Assembly: GCA_016207515.1 (NCBI GenBank)
Contig: JACQPN010000022.1
Span: 1 to 64,000 of the forward strand
Direction of reading: 5' to 3'
DNA from: Euryarchaeota archaeon
GTDB lineage: Archaea > Thermoplasmatota > SW-10-69-26 > JACQPN01
DNA length: 64,000 bases
The notes under the pieces were generated by a model. The model had not been told where the DNA came from. It did not search any database and worked only from the letters and a program-made list of their open reading frames with translations. A program made the translations under genes and the position numbers. How positions within the stretch are numbered: position 1 is the first letter of the stretch; each line of letters opens with the position of its first letter. Below, piece by piece: positions 32,786 to 40,770 of this stretch.

Positions 32786-33047
32786 GCGCCCGGGCCTTGC
32801 CTCTTGACGACGCGACGGGAAGTGGCGTTCGGTTCTTAAGACGATGCGGTTCGGTCGCCGGCCGCGCAGCGGTTTTCAGGAACTCCGCCGCGCATTCCGG
32901 ACACGGCCGAACGACGGCGTATGGCGACGAAGGTGCGCACCCGATGGTAGCAGCTTGCCCCCTTGTGTATGAAGATGTTGCGCCGCAAGTAGCGCATGGT
33001 CCGGTTCCAGTCAGTCCAATCGCGTTTGACGCGTGACCGCTGGCCAC
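32628..33047 (-). CDS. Possible zinc-ribbon ORF between transposase and restriction enzyme
   Basis: A frame of 139 aa from GTG 33047. Only its first part (about residues 1-80) looks coding: GPCATCGATSS and VRPCPECAAEFLKTA give a CxxC...CxxC zinc-ribbon pattern. The last 50 residues run through the start of the restriction-enzyme gene in another frame, and the start overlaps the transposase 3' end. It could be a small protein whose original end was lost, or a chance pattern. It occupies the only noncoding gap between the two larger genes. Confidence 0.3.
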   Translation of the reverse strand: MASGHASNAIGLTGTGPCATCGATSSYTRGQAATIGCAPSSPYAVVRPCPECAAEFLKTAARPATEPHRLKNRTPLPVASSRGKARAHENGTIPTLPQGTPFRISRPVPKVASWRQRPRRAAPFFLDIDDRQWSRSQRK

Positions 33048-34258
33048 CCAAAGTCTTCGGCCATCGCCGGAGTCGGAGCCGACTTTTCTGGCCGCAAGGC
33101 CTCTCGCATAAGGGCACCCCATCGATTCTTCCAGCCGCTTCGGGAGATTAGGCCGGCGGCCTCCGCCGGTGTTTGGCCGGCCAACGCCTGATGCGGTCTC
33201 ACGAAATTCAGCCACACGGCTTGACCGGCGGTGAGCGGTCCTCCGGGACTTTGGAGCGTTCTGGCCGCGCGCTGCCTCCCTCTCACCGTATTGTTGACGC
33301 GTTCCACCATGTTGTTGTTCCGCGCATGGTCCGTAATGTGAATTTCGCGAAGGTGCCGACGTTCTCGTTTCTTGCCCGTGCCGAAGACGCGCTTGGCCGC
33401 GTCAAGGTAGGCCGGCAATCCGTCGGTCACAATCGTGGATGGCATTTCGCCAGCCGCTTGCCGTTTGGCCAACGCGAAGACCATGGTGGCGTCGGAGGTC
33501 TCGCGGCCCTCAGAGATCCTGCTTACCAAGATGAATCGCGTTTTTCGATCCACGACGTGCCAGAGCCATTTCCATTCGCCGGCGTACTTGACTTTCATCT
33601 CGTCCGCGTGCCATCGGGTCGTGCCGACCTTAGGCCGAAGGTCCTCCGCGTAGTCATTGAGGAGTCGCACATAGCGCGACAGCCAATTGTAGACGGTCAC
33701 GTGCCCGACCTTAACGCCGAAAAACTGCTCAAGAGTGTCGGCAATTCCTCTGAGGCTTACGCCTTTGAAGTACAGGTCGAGCACAAGGCAAATCACCTTT
33801 GCATCGCCCTTGAGGCGTTTGAAGCCGTCGTCCTGCACAAACTTCCGCTTGCACTTCTTGCACCAGTAAGCTTGGCGGCGGCCGCATCGGCCGTACTTGG
33901 TCAAGTCTTCCCCCTGGCAATATTTGCATACGATCCTTGGGCTCATTTCCGGTTCTTCGGCGATGACTTCAACAGGCTCCGGGACAATCGGTGGTTCCTC
34001 AGTGATTACGGAAAGAAGGATCCGTACGGCCCAGATGTGCTTGCACGGAATAGTCGTGTCGCGAAAGTCCGCGCAAGTGCATCGCCAATGCTTTCTCTTC
34101 CCGCCGCCACCACCTGGAACCTTGACCCGGTACCGCAACCCTGGCTCCCGTGCACTCGGGATCCGGTACTCGTACATGTGCACCCGGTGAATCGAGTCCG
34201 CGGCCTTCGCGACGATGGCCGCGCCTCGCTGTTGTCGGGCGTCCACGATAGCCTGCAT
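33011..34258 (-). mobile_element. DDE transposase with SWIM and zinc-ribbon domains (IS6-like)
   Basis: A 415-aa transposase. The N-terminal SWIM zinc finger (HWRCTCADFRDTTIPCKHIW, residues about 55-75) is followed by a zinc ribbon (CKYCQGEDLTKYGRCG and CKKCKRKF) and a DDE integrase core. Acidic residues are in RWHADEMKVKYAG, IVTDGLPAY and NNMVERVNNTVRGRQ, and the DE spacing and HADE motif resemble IS6/IS240-type transposases. All key residues are present, so it may be active. I found no convincing terminal inverted repeats or target duplication, so the element's limits are unknown. Its promoter overlaps that of the divergent RHH gene in a palindrome at 34268-34303. Confidence 0.85.
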
Positions 34259-34267
34259 ATCTATCGC

Positions 34268-34303
34268 AATCTATAGGAATACATCGACGGCTTCTTATAG
34301 ATT
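34268..34303. promoter_or_regulatory. Palindromic divergent promoter between transposase and RHH gene
   Basis: AATCTATA (34268-34275) and TATAGATT (34296-34303) form a perfect inverted repeat separated by 20 bp. Each arm reads as a TATA-like element towards one of the two divergent genes, so one dimeric regulator could bind and control both. Confidence 0.55.
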
Positions 34304-34333
34304 CCGGTGGCTACCCCGTTTCGAGGTGGTTGG

Positions 34334-34474
34334 ATGGCGATGAAAAAGGTGATGGTCGCTATGACTCCTGAGATGTACACTGCACTCGAAAGAATGCGCC
34401 GGGCACGCAAGCTGGGAACGGTCCCGGAACTCATTCGTCAACTTCTTAGTACCGCCCTGACTTCTGACGTCTGA
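34334..34474 (+). CDS. Small ribbon-helix-helix (CopG/Arc-type) protein
   Basis: A 46-aa protein missed by length cutoffs. The sequence KKVMVAMTPEMYTALERMRR then KLGTVPELIRQLL has the strand-helix-helix pattern of RHH DNA-binding dimers. The ATG at 34334 is about 35 nt from the TATA element at 34295-34303; ATG 34340 is the alternative. It is followed with no gap (TGAATGG) by a membrane-protein gene. It probably binds the palindrome in its own promoter. Confidence 0.7.
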   Translation: MAMKKVMVAMTPEMYTALERMRRARKLGTVPELIRQLLSTALTSDV

Positions 34475-35059
34475 ATGGCCATGCGACTTTGGGAGCGGCT
34501 CGACGAGGATCAGAAAAAGTTGGTGTTGGTCGCCGTCGCCCTTGCCATTCTTGTTTTCGCGGTCGCCATATATCAAACAGAAATAGTTGCGGCCATCAAT
34601 GGGGTGCTTGCCGAAGCCGGGCGCCTACTGGATGTGGCCTTCACGACGACGCTTGGGTTCATATTTTCAGCACTCGCGTGGCTATGTATTTTCTTCTTGG
34701 ACTCGTGCATCGCCCAAGCAGTCATTCGGCAGACGGTCACGATTACCGGCGGCCGCGTTCAACTCAAAACGAACGGGCGCAGGCCGTACCTGCCCGATTG
34801 GTTTTACGCGCTCATCGTATGGGGCGTGGGAATTGCCATTGCGGCTGTCGAATATTATGAATTCGGAACCATCTTTGCCATGCTGCGAGGCCACAAACTC
34901 GCCTTGGCGTGGCTTCTTTTGACTCTCGTGGCCGCGAACTATTACGTCATGCAACTGGACGACCTGGGCCGACCAAAGCACGGAAAGGGAGCCAGGAACG
35001 CATTGTGGCTGGGCGGCTTGTCAGGGGCAGTTTTCTTAGGCACGCTTCTGCCAAGATAA
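34475..35059 (+). CDS. Polytopic membrane protein, unknown
   Basis: A 194-aa protein with an acidic-basic N-terminus (LWERLDEDQKKLV) and five to six hydrophobic segments (about 17-37, 50-82, 108-128, 140-160, 172-190). It starts immediately after the RHH stop codon, so it is translationally coupled. An RHH-membrane protein pair could be a toxin-antitoxin-like or phage-exclusion unit, but no homology supports this. Its 3' end overlaps the minus-strand small membrane-protein frame by 24 bases. Confidence 0.75.
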   Translation: MAMRLWERLDEDQKKLVLVAVALAILVFAVAIYQTEIVAAINGVLAEAGRLLDVAFTTTLGFIFSALAWLCIFFLDSCIAQAVIRQTVTITGGRVQLKTNGRRPYLPDWFYALIVWGVGIAIAAVEYYEFGTIFAMLRGHKLALAWLLLTLVAANYYVMQLDDLGRPKHGKGARNALWLGGLSGAVFLGTLLPR

Positions 35060-35272
35060 TAGAAGAATCAGCAAGGCGCAGAGCAAGATTCCTGCTGAAA
35101 TGTAGAGCATTCGCCTGCTTGTGACGTGGACAATGCCCACCCGCACACCCACGACGAAAAGAAGCTCAAGCCACACCGCGGACCAACCAAGAGTGAACAG
35201 GGGCGCCCAAAGGGCCTGATCAGGGTTCAACCAACCACCCCCTGAACAATGCCAAGCCCACCTAACGTTCAT
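35036..35272 (-). CDS. Small membrane protein (candidate)
   Basis: A frame of about 78 aa from an ATG at 35272, or 87 aa from 35299. Two clear hydrophobic helices are present (LGWSAVWLELLFVVGVRVG and LYISAGILLCALLILLLSW) with a basic end. The upstream part overlaps the thermosome promoter, so the shorter start is more likely. There is no family match. Confidence 0.45.
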   Translation of the reverse strand: MNVRWAWHCSGGGWLNPDQALWAPLFTLGWSAVWLELLFVVGVRVGIVHVTSRRMLYISAGILLCALLILLLSWQKRA

Positions 35273-35276
35273 ATAG
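35268..35276 (+). promoter_or_regulatory. TATA box of the thermosome gene
   Basis: TTCATATAG lies about 55 nt before the ATG. With initiation about 25 nt downstream, this gives a short 5' leader containing a GGTGG site at 35314-35318, so this highly expressed gene is probably not leaderless, unlike its neighbours. Confidence 0.55.
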
Positions 35277-35325
35277 AAGTTTCCCTTTACATGGTCCACC
35301 CAACCTCAAGAAAGGTGGTATCTCA

Positions 35326-36975
35326 ATGATGGGCTCGAACCAACCGATAATCATCCTGAAGGAAGGCACAAACCGCGAAAAGGGCAAGGGCGCGCAGGCG
35401 AACAACATCATGGCCGCGCGAGCGATCGCCGACGCGGTGCGCACCACGCTTGGCCCCAGGGGCATGGACAAGATGCTCGTCGACTCGATGGGCGACGTCG
35501 TCATCACCAACGACGGCGCGACCATACTCAAGGAGATCGACGTGGAGCACCCGGCCGCGAAGATGCTCATCGAGATCTCGAAGACCCAGGACGAGGAGTG
35601 CGGCGACGGGACCACGACGGCCGTTGTCCTCGCGGGCGAGCTCCTGAAGCGCGCCGAGTACCTCGTCGAGAACGTCCACCCGACGCTCATCACGAAAGGG
35701 TACCGGCTGGCAGCCGACAAGGCGGTCGAGATCCTCACCAAGTACGCGATCAAGGTCGACCCCGAGGACGAGAAGGAACTCACGCGCGTAGCGACGACGT
35801 CGATGTTCAGCAAGGCGGCCGCGTTCGACCGCGAGCATCTCGCGGAACTCTCGGTACGCGCCGTCACGGCCATCGCCGAGAAGCAGAACGGCAAGTGGAC
35901 GGCCGACAATGACCACATCCAGATCGTGAAAAAGCACGGTGGCGCGGTCACCGACACCGAACTCATCGAAGGCATCATCGTCGACAAGGAGCGCGTCCAC
36001 GGCGGGATGCCGACGAGCGTCAAGAACGCGAAGATAGCGTTGCTCAACGTCGCCCTCGAGGTCAAGAAGACCGAGGTCGACGCGCACATCGAGATCCGCG
36101 ACCCGACGAAGCTCCAGGCCTTCCTCGACGAGGAGGAACGGTACCTCCGCGGTCAGGTCGAGAAAGTCAAGAAGAGCGGTGCCACGGTGGTTTTCTGCCA
36201 GAAAGGCATCGATGACCTCGCTCAGCACTTCCTCGCAAAGGAAGGCATCTACGCGGTGCGCAGGGCCAAGAAGAGCGACCTCGAGAAGCTCGAACGCGCC
36301 ACGGGTGCTCGCATCGTGAACAAACTCGACGACCTGCGCGCGGACGACCTCGGGAAGGCCGCCCTAGTCGAGGAACGGAAGATCGCCGACGAGGAGATGA
36401 CGTTCGTCACCGGCTGCACGGGCGCCAAGAGCGTCAGCATCCTCATCCGCGGCGGCACCGACCACGTCATTGACGAGATGGAGCGCACGCTCCACGACTC
36501 GTTGGGCGTCGTATCGACGACCATCGAGAACGGGCACATCGTCCCGGGCGGCGGAGCACCGGAAGTGGAGACGGCTTTGCTTCTACGCGACTACGCGACG
36601 ACCGTGGGCGGCAGGGAGCAGCTCGCGATCGAAGCGTTCGCCGAAGCGCTCGAGATCATCCCGCGCACCCTCGCGGAGAACGGCGGCCACGATGCGATAA
36701 ACGCGCTCGTCGACCTTCGCTCAGCGCACGAGAAGGGCAACAAGTACGCCGGGTTCAACGTCTTCACGGGAAAGGTCGTCGACATGAGGAAAGAGAACAT
36801 CGTCGACCCCCTCAGGGTGAAGACGCAGGCCATCCAGAGCGCAACGGAGGTCGCGACGATGATCCTCCGCATCGACGACGTCATCGCGTCCAAGAAGGGC
36901 GCGGGTGGCGCAGGCGGCCCACCGGGCGGCCCAGGCGGGATGCCGGGCGGCATGGGCGGCGGCGACTTCGAGTAG
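35326..36975 (+). CDS. thsA: Thermosome subunit (group II chaperonin)
   Basis: A 549-aa group II chaperonin that folds proteins in a double-ring ATP-driven cage with built-in lids. The family motifs are present: TTLGPRGMDKMLVDSMGD, ITNDGATILKEIDVEHPAAK, CGDGTTTAVVLAGELL and GGGAPEVETALLLRDYA. The C-terminus is the typical Gly/Met-rich tail (GGPGGMPGGMGGG). Tandem ATGs at 35326 and 35329 are equivalent starts behind GGTGG. It is monocistronic with a pyrimidine-rich terminator. The subunit type (alpha or beta) is not resolved and a second subunit may lie elsewhere. Confidence 0.97.
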   Translation: MMGSNQPIIILKEGTNREKGKGAQANNIMAARAIADAVRTTLGPRGMDKMLVDSMGDVVITNDGATILKEIDVEHPAAKMLIEISKTQDEECGDGTTTAVVLAGELLKRAEYLVENVHPTLITKGYRLAADKAVEILTKYAIKVDPEDEKELTRVATTSMFSKAAAFDREHLAELSVRAVTAIAEKQNGKWTADNDHIQIVKKHGGAVTDTELIEGIIVDKERVHGGMPTSVKNAKIALLNVALEVKKTEVDAHIEIRDPTKLQAFLDEEERYLRGQVEKVKKSGATVVFCQKGIDDLAQHFLAKEGIYAVRRAKKSDLEKLERATGARIVNKLDDLRADDLGKAALVEERKIADEEMTFVTGCTGAKSVSILIRGGTDHVIDEMERTLHDSLGVVSTTIENGHIVPGGGAPEVETALLLRDYATTVGGREQLAIEAFAEALEIIPRTLAENGGHDAINALVDLRSAHEKGNKYAGFNVFTGKVVDMRKENIVDPLRVKTQAIQSATEVATMILRIDDVIASKKGAGGAGGPPGGPGGMPGGMGGGDFE

Positions 36976-37012
36976 GCGGTCGAACGTCGTCAAGTGGGGC
37001 GGCAAGGCGTCG

Positions 37013-37086
37013 CCCCTATCCCTTCTTCGCCCCTTTCTCCTCTTCTTATTTTCATCCCCCCTGCTCCTCTTTTTCTCTTCATCCCT
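37013..37086 (+). terminator. Pyrimidine/T-rich transcription terminator after the thermosome gene
   Basis: A run of more than 70 bases that is almost entirely C and T, with several T-runs (CTTATTTTC, CTTTTTCTC), about 40 bases after the stop codon. This is the usual archaeal terminator type, which needs no hairpin. Confidence 0.6.
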
Positions 37087-37178
37087 TCCGACGGTCGCAA
37101 GGCCCTTGATCATCTCCAGTCGACCGACCGCCCCACGGGCCACAAGCCTTAACCGCCGCCGTCTGGTTTTTGGATGAC

Positions 37179-38390
37179 ATGCCGGCTGAGAAAAAACGTT
37201 CCTTTGACACTAGGGCCGTCCACGGGTCGCAGCGGAAAGGCCACGCGCCTCTTGCCGAGGCCATTTTCCCGACCACCACGTGGCGCCTCGACGACGCCAA
37301 GCAGGGCGCAAGGTTCGCGCAGGCGATCCACCCGCAGCAATTCTACACGCGATGGGGAAACCCCAACCTCCAAACGCTCGAAGAGACGGTCGCTTCTTTG
37401 GAGGGCGGCGAGACGGCGCTTGCGGTCGGTTCGGGGATGGCCGCGATCTCAACGGCCGTGATCACGGCGCTCGACGGCGGAAAACGGATCGCCGCCCAAA
37501 GAGCGCTGTACTCGGCCACGATGGAGATGTTCACCGGTCACCTCAAGGCCGCCAATATCGAAACGACCTTTTTCCTCAAGCAATACGGCGTCGAGACGAC
37601 TTTCTTCGACCCGACGAAAACCGGAGACGTGGATAGGGCATTGACGCCGGGGACGAAGATCGTCTACATCGAGACGCCCGCGAACCCGACGATGGAGATC
37701 ACGGACATCGCACAGGTAGCCCGGGTGGCCCACAAGGCGGGGGCGATCGTCATCGCCGACAACACGTTCGCCACACCGTACAACCAGCGACCCCTCGAAT
37801 TCGGGGTCGACGTCGTCGTCCACTCGATGACGAAAGGCATCTCCGGGCACAGCGACGTGACCGGTGGCATCATCGTCGGTAAGCGGTCATTCATCGAGAA
37901 GGCCTGGTTGAACTACAAGATCCTTGGACAGACGCTGGGGCCCATCGACGCGTGGCTTGCCAGCCGCGGCCTGAAGACGTTGCACCTCCGGGCTGAACGC
38001 CAGAACCGCAACGCCGCCCGGCTCGCCGAACTTCTCGCGAACCACCCGAAGGTCCAGAAAACGAACTACCCGGGCCTCAAATCGCACCCCCAGCACGCGC
38101 TTGCGGCAAAACAGATGACGGGGTTCGGTGGCATGCTCTCGTTTGAGATCAAGGGCGGCTACGAGGCGGGAAAGCGCTTCGCCGAATCGGTGGAGGTCGC
38201 GACGCTTGCCGTGAGCCTCGGCGGCGTCGAGACATTGGTGCAACACCCGGCGTCGATGACGCACGGGCCCGTCTCGGCCGAGGACCGTCAGCGGGCCGGG
38301 ATCAACGATTCGCTCATCCGCGTATCGTGCGGGATAGAGGCAACCGAGGATCTTGTGGCGGATTTCGAACAAGCCCTTGCCAAGGCGTGA
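37179..38390 (+). CDS. Cys/Met-metabolism PLP enzyme (cystathionine gamma-synthase / O-acyl-homoserine sulfhydrylase family)
   Basis: A 403-aa fold-type I PLP enzyme. Family landmarks: YTRWGNPNLQTLEE (phosphate-binding Tyr/Arg), GSGMAAISTAVI (PLP phosphate loop), DNTFATPYNQRPLEFG with the cofactor-contacting Asp, and VVHSMTKGISGHSDVTGG with the PLP lysine. It would act in transsulfuration or direct sulfhydrylation of an activated homoserine to make homocysteine; sequence alone does not separate gamma-synthase, gamma-lyase and sulfhydrylase activity. The ATG at 37179 lies about 29 nt from CCTTAAC (37147-37153), a plausible TATA element; a TTG three codons earlier is in frame. Confidence 0.92.
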   Translation: MPAEKKRSFDTRAVHGSQRKGHAPLAEAIFPTTTWRLDDAKQGARFAQAIHPQQFYTRWGNPNLQTLEETVASLEGGETALAVGSGMAAISTAVITALDGGKRIAAQRALYSATMEMFTGHLKAANIETTFFLKQYGVETTFFDPTKTGDVDRALTPGTKIVYIETPANPTMEITDIAQVARVAHKAGAIVIADNTFATPYNQRPLEFGVDVVVHSMTKGISGHSDVTGGIIVGKRSFIEKAWLNYKILGQTLGPIDAWLASRGLKTLHLRAERQNRNAARLAELLANHPKVQKTNYPGLKSHPQHALAAKQMTGFGGMLSFEIKGGYEAGKRFAESVEVATLAVSLGGVETLVQHPASMTHGPVSAEDRQRAGINDSLIRVSCGIEATEDLVADFEQALAKA

Positions 38391-38569
38391 GCATAGGCCA
38401 GCACGGGCCCCCGCCCGGATCCCTGCCCGGCATAGGCGCCGCCGTACGATTCGGCCCGCATCCCGCGCCACGGGGCGACAGGCATCATCGACGGATCTCC
38501 GGATAGGCCGCTGACGAAGCGCCCGCATTCCAAGCTCCACTTTGCTCCTATAAGCGACCAATCCACAAT
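38391..38569. other. Intergenic region with an upstream TATA-like element
   Basis: No gene is visible. CTATAAGCG at 38549-38557 is a TATA-like element 20 bases before the better-placed one of the next gene, so two start sites may exist. Confidence 0.4.
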
Positions 38570-38577
38570 CTATATGG
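38570..38577 (+). promoter_or_regulatory. TATA box of the PKD-like lipoprotein gene
   Basis: CTATATGG is centred about 29 nt before the ATG at 38602, supporting a leaderless start. Confidence 0.55.
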
Positions 38578-38601
38578 GCCGCACTATTGAATCCGGGTCC
38601 A

Positions 38602-39489
38602 ATGGCAAAAAGCAGATCCAACGTAATCGGAATCGCGGTACTTTTCATGGGTGTGGCGTTTGCGGGCTGCACTTCGTCAACGCCGCCGGCGACGAACGGC
38701 GGCGTCGATTTCGGGGACGGGACAGATTCCGGCGACGGCTCCACGGGTAACGGCACGGGCACGGGCGGCGACACCGGCACCGGCAACCAGACCGGCGGAG
38801 GGACCGATGGTGGGAACGAGACCGGCGACGACGGCAACACCACCGTTCCCCGCTTCGAACTCACGGCACCGACGATCGGGGTCGTCGATGCCACCGGCAA
38901 CACCACGAACTCGGTCGCCGTACGGGAAGACGTGAACATCAGCGCGACCTTCGCCGACGCGAACATCTCCGCCCACATCGTCAACTATGTCTGGCGTCTA
39001 GGCGATGGGAACGTGAAGAACGGTTCGAACATCATGCATTCGTACCTTTCCCCCGGGCGCCGCGTCGTGAACCTCACGGTGGAGGACGCCTTCGGGAGGA
39101 ACGCAAGTTCGGAGGCGGTCATCGGCGTTCGCCACGAGGAGACCTTCACGGGCACCCTCACCATCGCTTACGTGCAGGGCGGAGACGCCGAGAACGGGAG
39201 GTCGTACCGCCGGCACTCGTTCAACGTCACCGACGGCGCCGTCGTCGCCGAGATCAGGCTTTCCTACGAGCCCGGCGTGACCACGACGGAGAACCTCGAC
39301 CTGTTCATCTTCGCCCCGAACCAGACGGATGAGGCGGTGGCGAGCGGAGCGAAGCCGGCGGGCCAGCCGGAATCCCTGACGCTCGACTCGTCGATCCTAC
39401 TTTCCACCGGCCAATATGCGGCGGAGGTGCGCCTCGTCGCCGGCGCGGCGGTCGATTACACGTTGCGCGTAACCATCGAATACGTCTAA
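38602..39489 (+). CDS. Secreted lipoprotein with Gly/Thr linker and PKD-like domain
   Basis: A 295-aa lipoprotein: signal helix and lipobox (GVAFAGC), then a low-complexity linker of about 60 residues made of G, T, D and N (such as GTGTGGDTGTGNQTGGG), then a PKD-like domain (VNYVWRLGDGNVKNGS, HSYLSPGRRVVNLTVEDAFG) and a C-terminal beta domain. Many NxT/NxS sequons fit N-glycosylation by the AglB enzyme encoded at the end of the window. It is a surface binding or scaffold protein; no enzyme motif is present. The ATG at 38602 was preferred to the TTG at 38587 from the TATA spacing. Confidence 0.88.
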   Translation: MAKSRSNVIGIAVLFMGVAFAGCTSSTPPATNGGVDFGDGTDSGDGSTGNGTGTGGDTGTGNQTGGGTDGGNETGDDGNTTVPRFELTAPTIGVVDATGNTTNSVAVREDVNISATFADANISAHIVNYVWRLGDGNVKNGSNIMHSYLSPGRRVVNLTVEDAFGRNASSEAVIGVRHEETFTGTLTIAYVQGGDAENGRSYRRHSFNVTDGAVVAEIRLSYEPGVTTTENLDLFIFAPNQTDEAVASGAKPAGQPESLTLDSSILLSTGQYAAEVRLVAGAAVDYTLRVTIEYV

Positions 39490-39722
39490 GGCCACCGATC
39501 GGTCGAACGTAGCACGCTCCCAAGACGCGCAGCCACGGGGCCAAGCGGTGGCTGGGTGAGGATGGCCCTTGCGACGATGCGTTGGACTCCGGGGCGACCA
39601 CGCCCAAAGCCAACCGCGCCCCCACGGCGGATCAGGTGCTTTCTCCTTGGAGGTTTATATATGGCGGGGAAGAGTCGTGCAGTAAAGGCTAATACCGGCC
39701 GGGGGAAGTCTAACGCGTCAAA
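39490..39722 (+). promoter_or_regulatory. Leader region with strong TATA box (39650-39661)
   Basis: The only clear signal is GGTTTATATATG at 39650-39661, the best TATA match in the area. Initiation about 25 nt downstream gives a 5' leader of about 40 nt for the gene at 39723, unusual for this genome. An open frame across it (39556-39747) has no coding features. Confidence 0.5.
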
Positions 39723-40766
39723 ATGGTTGCCGCGAGACCCTCCATAGCATTAGTCGCCACGGGACTCGTCGTCCTCGCGTTTTCGGGCTGCGTGAGCCCC
39801 CCGTCGGACCCTGGCGCCGAAAAACGGATAGCCACCGCCGAGACGACCGTCGAACTTGGCGGCGTCGAAGGCATCGTGGTCGACCCTTCGTACTCGCCGC
39901 TAGTGGGCGCGACCGTCACCATCCGCGAACTTGAGACGGCCACCCAGGCCCTCGAGGACGGGAGCTTCGCTTTCAGCAAGGTGACGCCCGGCACCTACGC
40001 GTTTGTCGCCGTCTACGAGGGGTATGCGTCGAGCGTGAAGACTTTGAGCGTCTCCGGCGCGAAGATCGAGAAACTCGAATTCATGCTCGATCCACTCGGG
40101 ACGACCGCGCCATTCATCGACAAGATGGAGTTCGCCGGGTTCCAGGAGTGCGCCGCCTCTTGGGGCTACAAAGTTTCGACTCCGGGCGGCGAAGTCCCCA
40201 ATCCGCCAATCCGGGGCGTTTCGGCGTGCTCAGTGGGAAACATCGTGAGCCAGGACATCCTCGAACAGGGAAACGTCACCAACGACCACTTCATGGACCG
40301 CTTCTTCATCGGCAAGGACGTGAAGTCGATCGTGGTCGAACTCGTCTGGGACCAGAGCGGTGTTACGGGAAGAGGCGCGAGCGTCATCGTCGAGCCCGAC
40401 CTCATCTCGAACGATCCCCGCACCGAATATGGGCGCGCCGACGGAAAGAGCCCGCTGCGCGTCGAGATCGACGTGGCCCGGATGCTGGAGGTCGACGATA
40501 ACATGACTAAGGTCTGCGCCGGCGAATACCCGCCCGACGACATCATCGCCCCGGAGGAGTACTGCTCGCGGGAGGGCGACGGGAACGAGGGCCGCAATAT
40601 AACGATGAAGGGCGGCGCCCTGCAGTGGCGGGTGTTTCCATGGTGGGCCGGAAGCCCCGATGAAAAGGCGGGCGCCTCGGCCTCGATACAACAAAGGTTT
40701 TCCGTATATGTGAGCGTATTCTACCACGAACCGGCCCCGTCCGGCTACTCGATCTCGCGGAGATGA
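39723..40766 (+). CDS. Secreted lipoprotein with carboxypeptidase regulatory-like domain
   Basis: A 347-aa lipoprotein with lipobox AFSGC (Cys near residue 23). Residues about 47-115 are a carboxypeptidase-regulatory-like beta sandwich (GVEGIVVDPSYSPLVGATVT, GSFAFSKVTPGTYAFVAVYE), a common adhesion or presentation module. The remaining 230 residues, with six cysteines, are unrecognised. Four bases separate it from the next gene, which encodes a PGF-CTERM-like anchored protein, so the two are one operon and may form a surface complex. Confidence 0.87.
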   Translation: MVAARPSIALVATGLVVLAFSGCVSPPSDPGAEKRIATAETTVELGGVEGIVVDPSYSPLVGATVTIRELETATQALEDGSFAFSKVTPGTYAFVAVYEGYASSVKTLSVSGAKIEKLEFMLDPLGTTAPFIDKMEFAGFQECAASWGYKVSTPGGEVPNPPIRGVSACSVGNIVSQDILEQGNVTNDHFMDRFFIGKDVKSIVVELVWDQSGVTGRGASVIVEPDLISNDPRTEYGRADGKSPLRVEIDVARMLEVDDNMTKVCAGEYPPDDIIAPEEYCSREGDGNEGRNITMKGGALQWRVFPWWAGSPDEKAGASASIQQRFSVYVSVFYHEPAPSGYSISRR

Positions 40767-40770
40767 ACAG

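Noticed and set aside
35323-36228. Long minus-strand frame opposite the thermosome gene
   Set aside because: The thermosome is certain; the antisense frame is Arg/Asp/Leu-rich, typical of a GC-driven shadow.
37887-38984. 365-aa minus-strand frame across the PLP enzyme and lipoprotein genes
   Set aside because: It spans two well-supported genes on the other strand, and its Pro/Val/Ser repeats mirror the lipoprotein linker.
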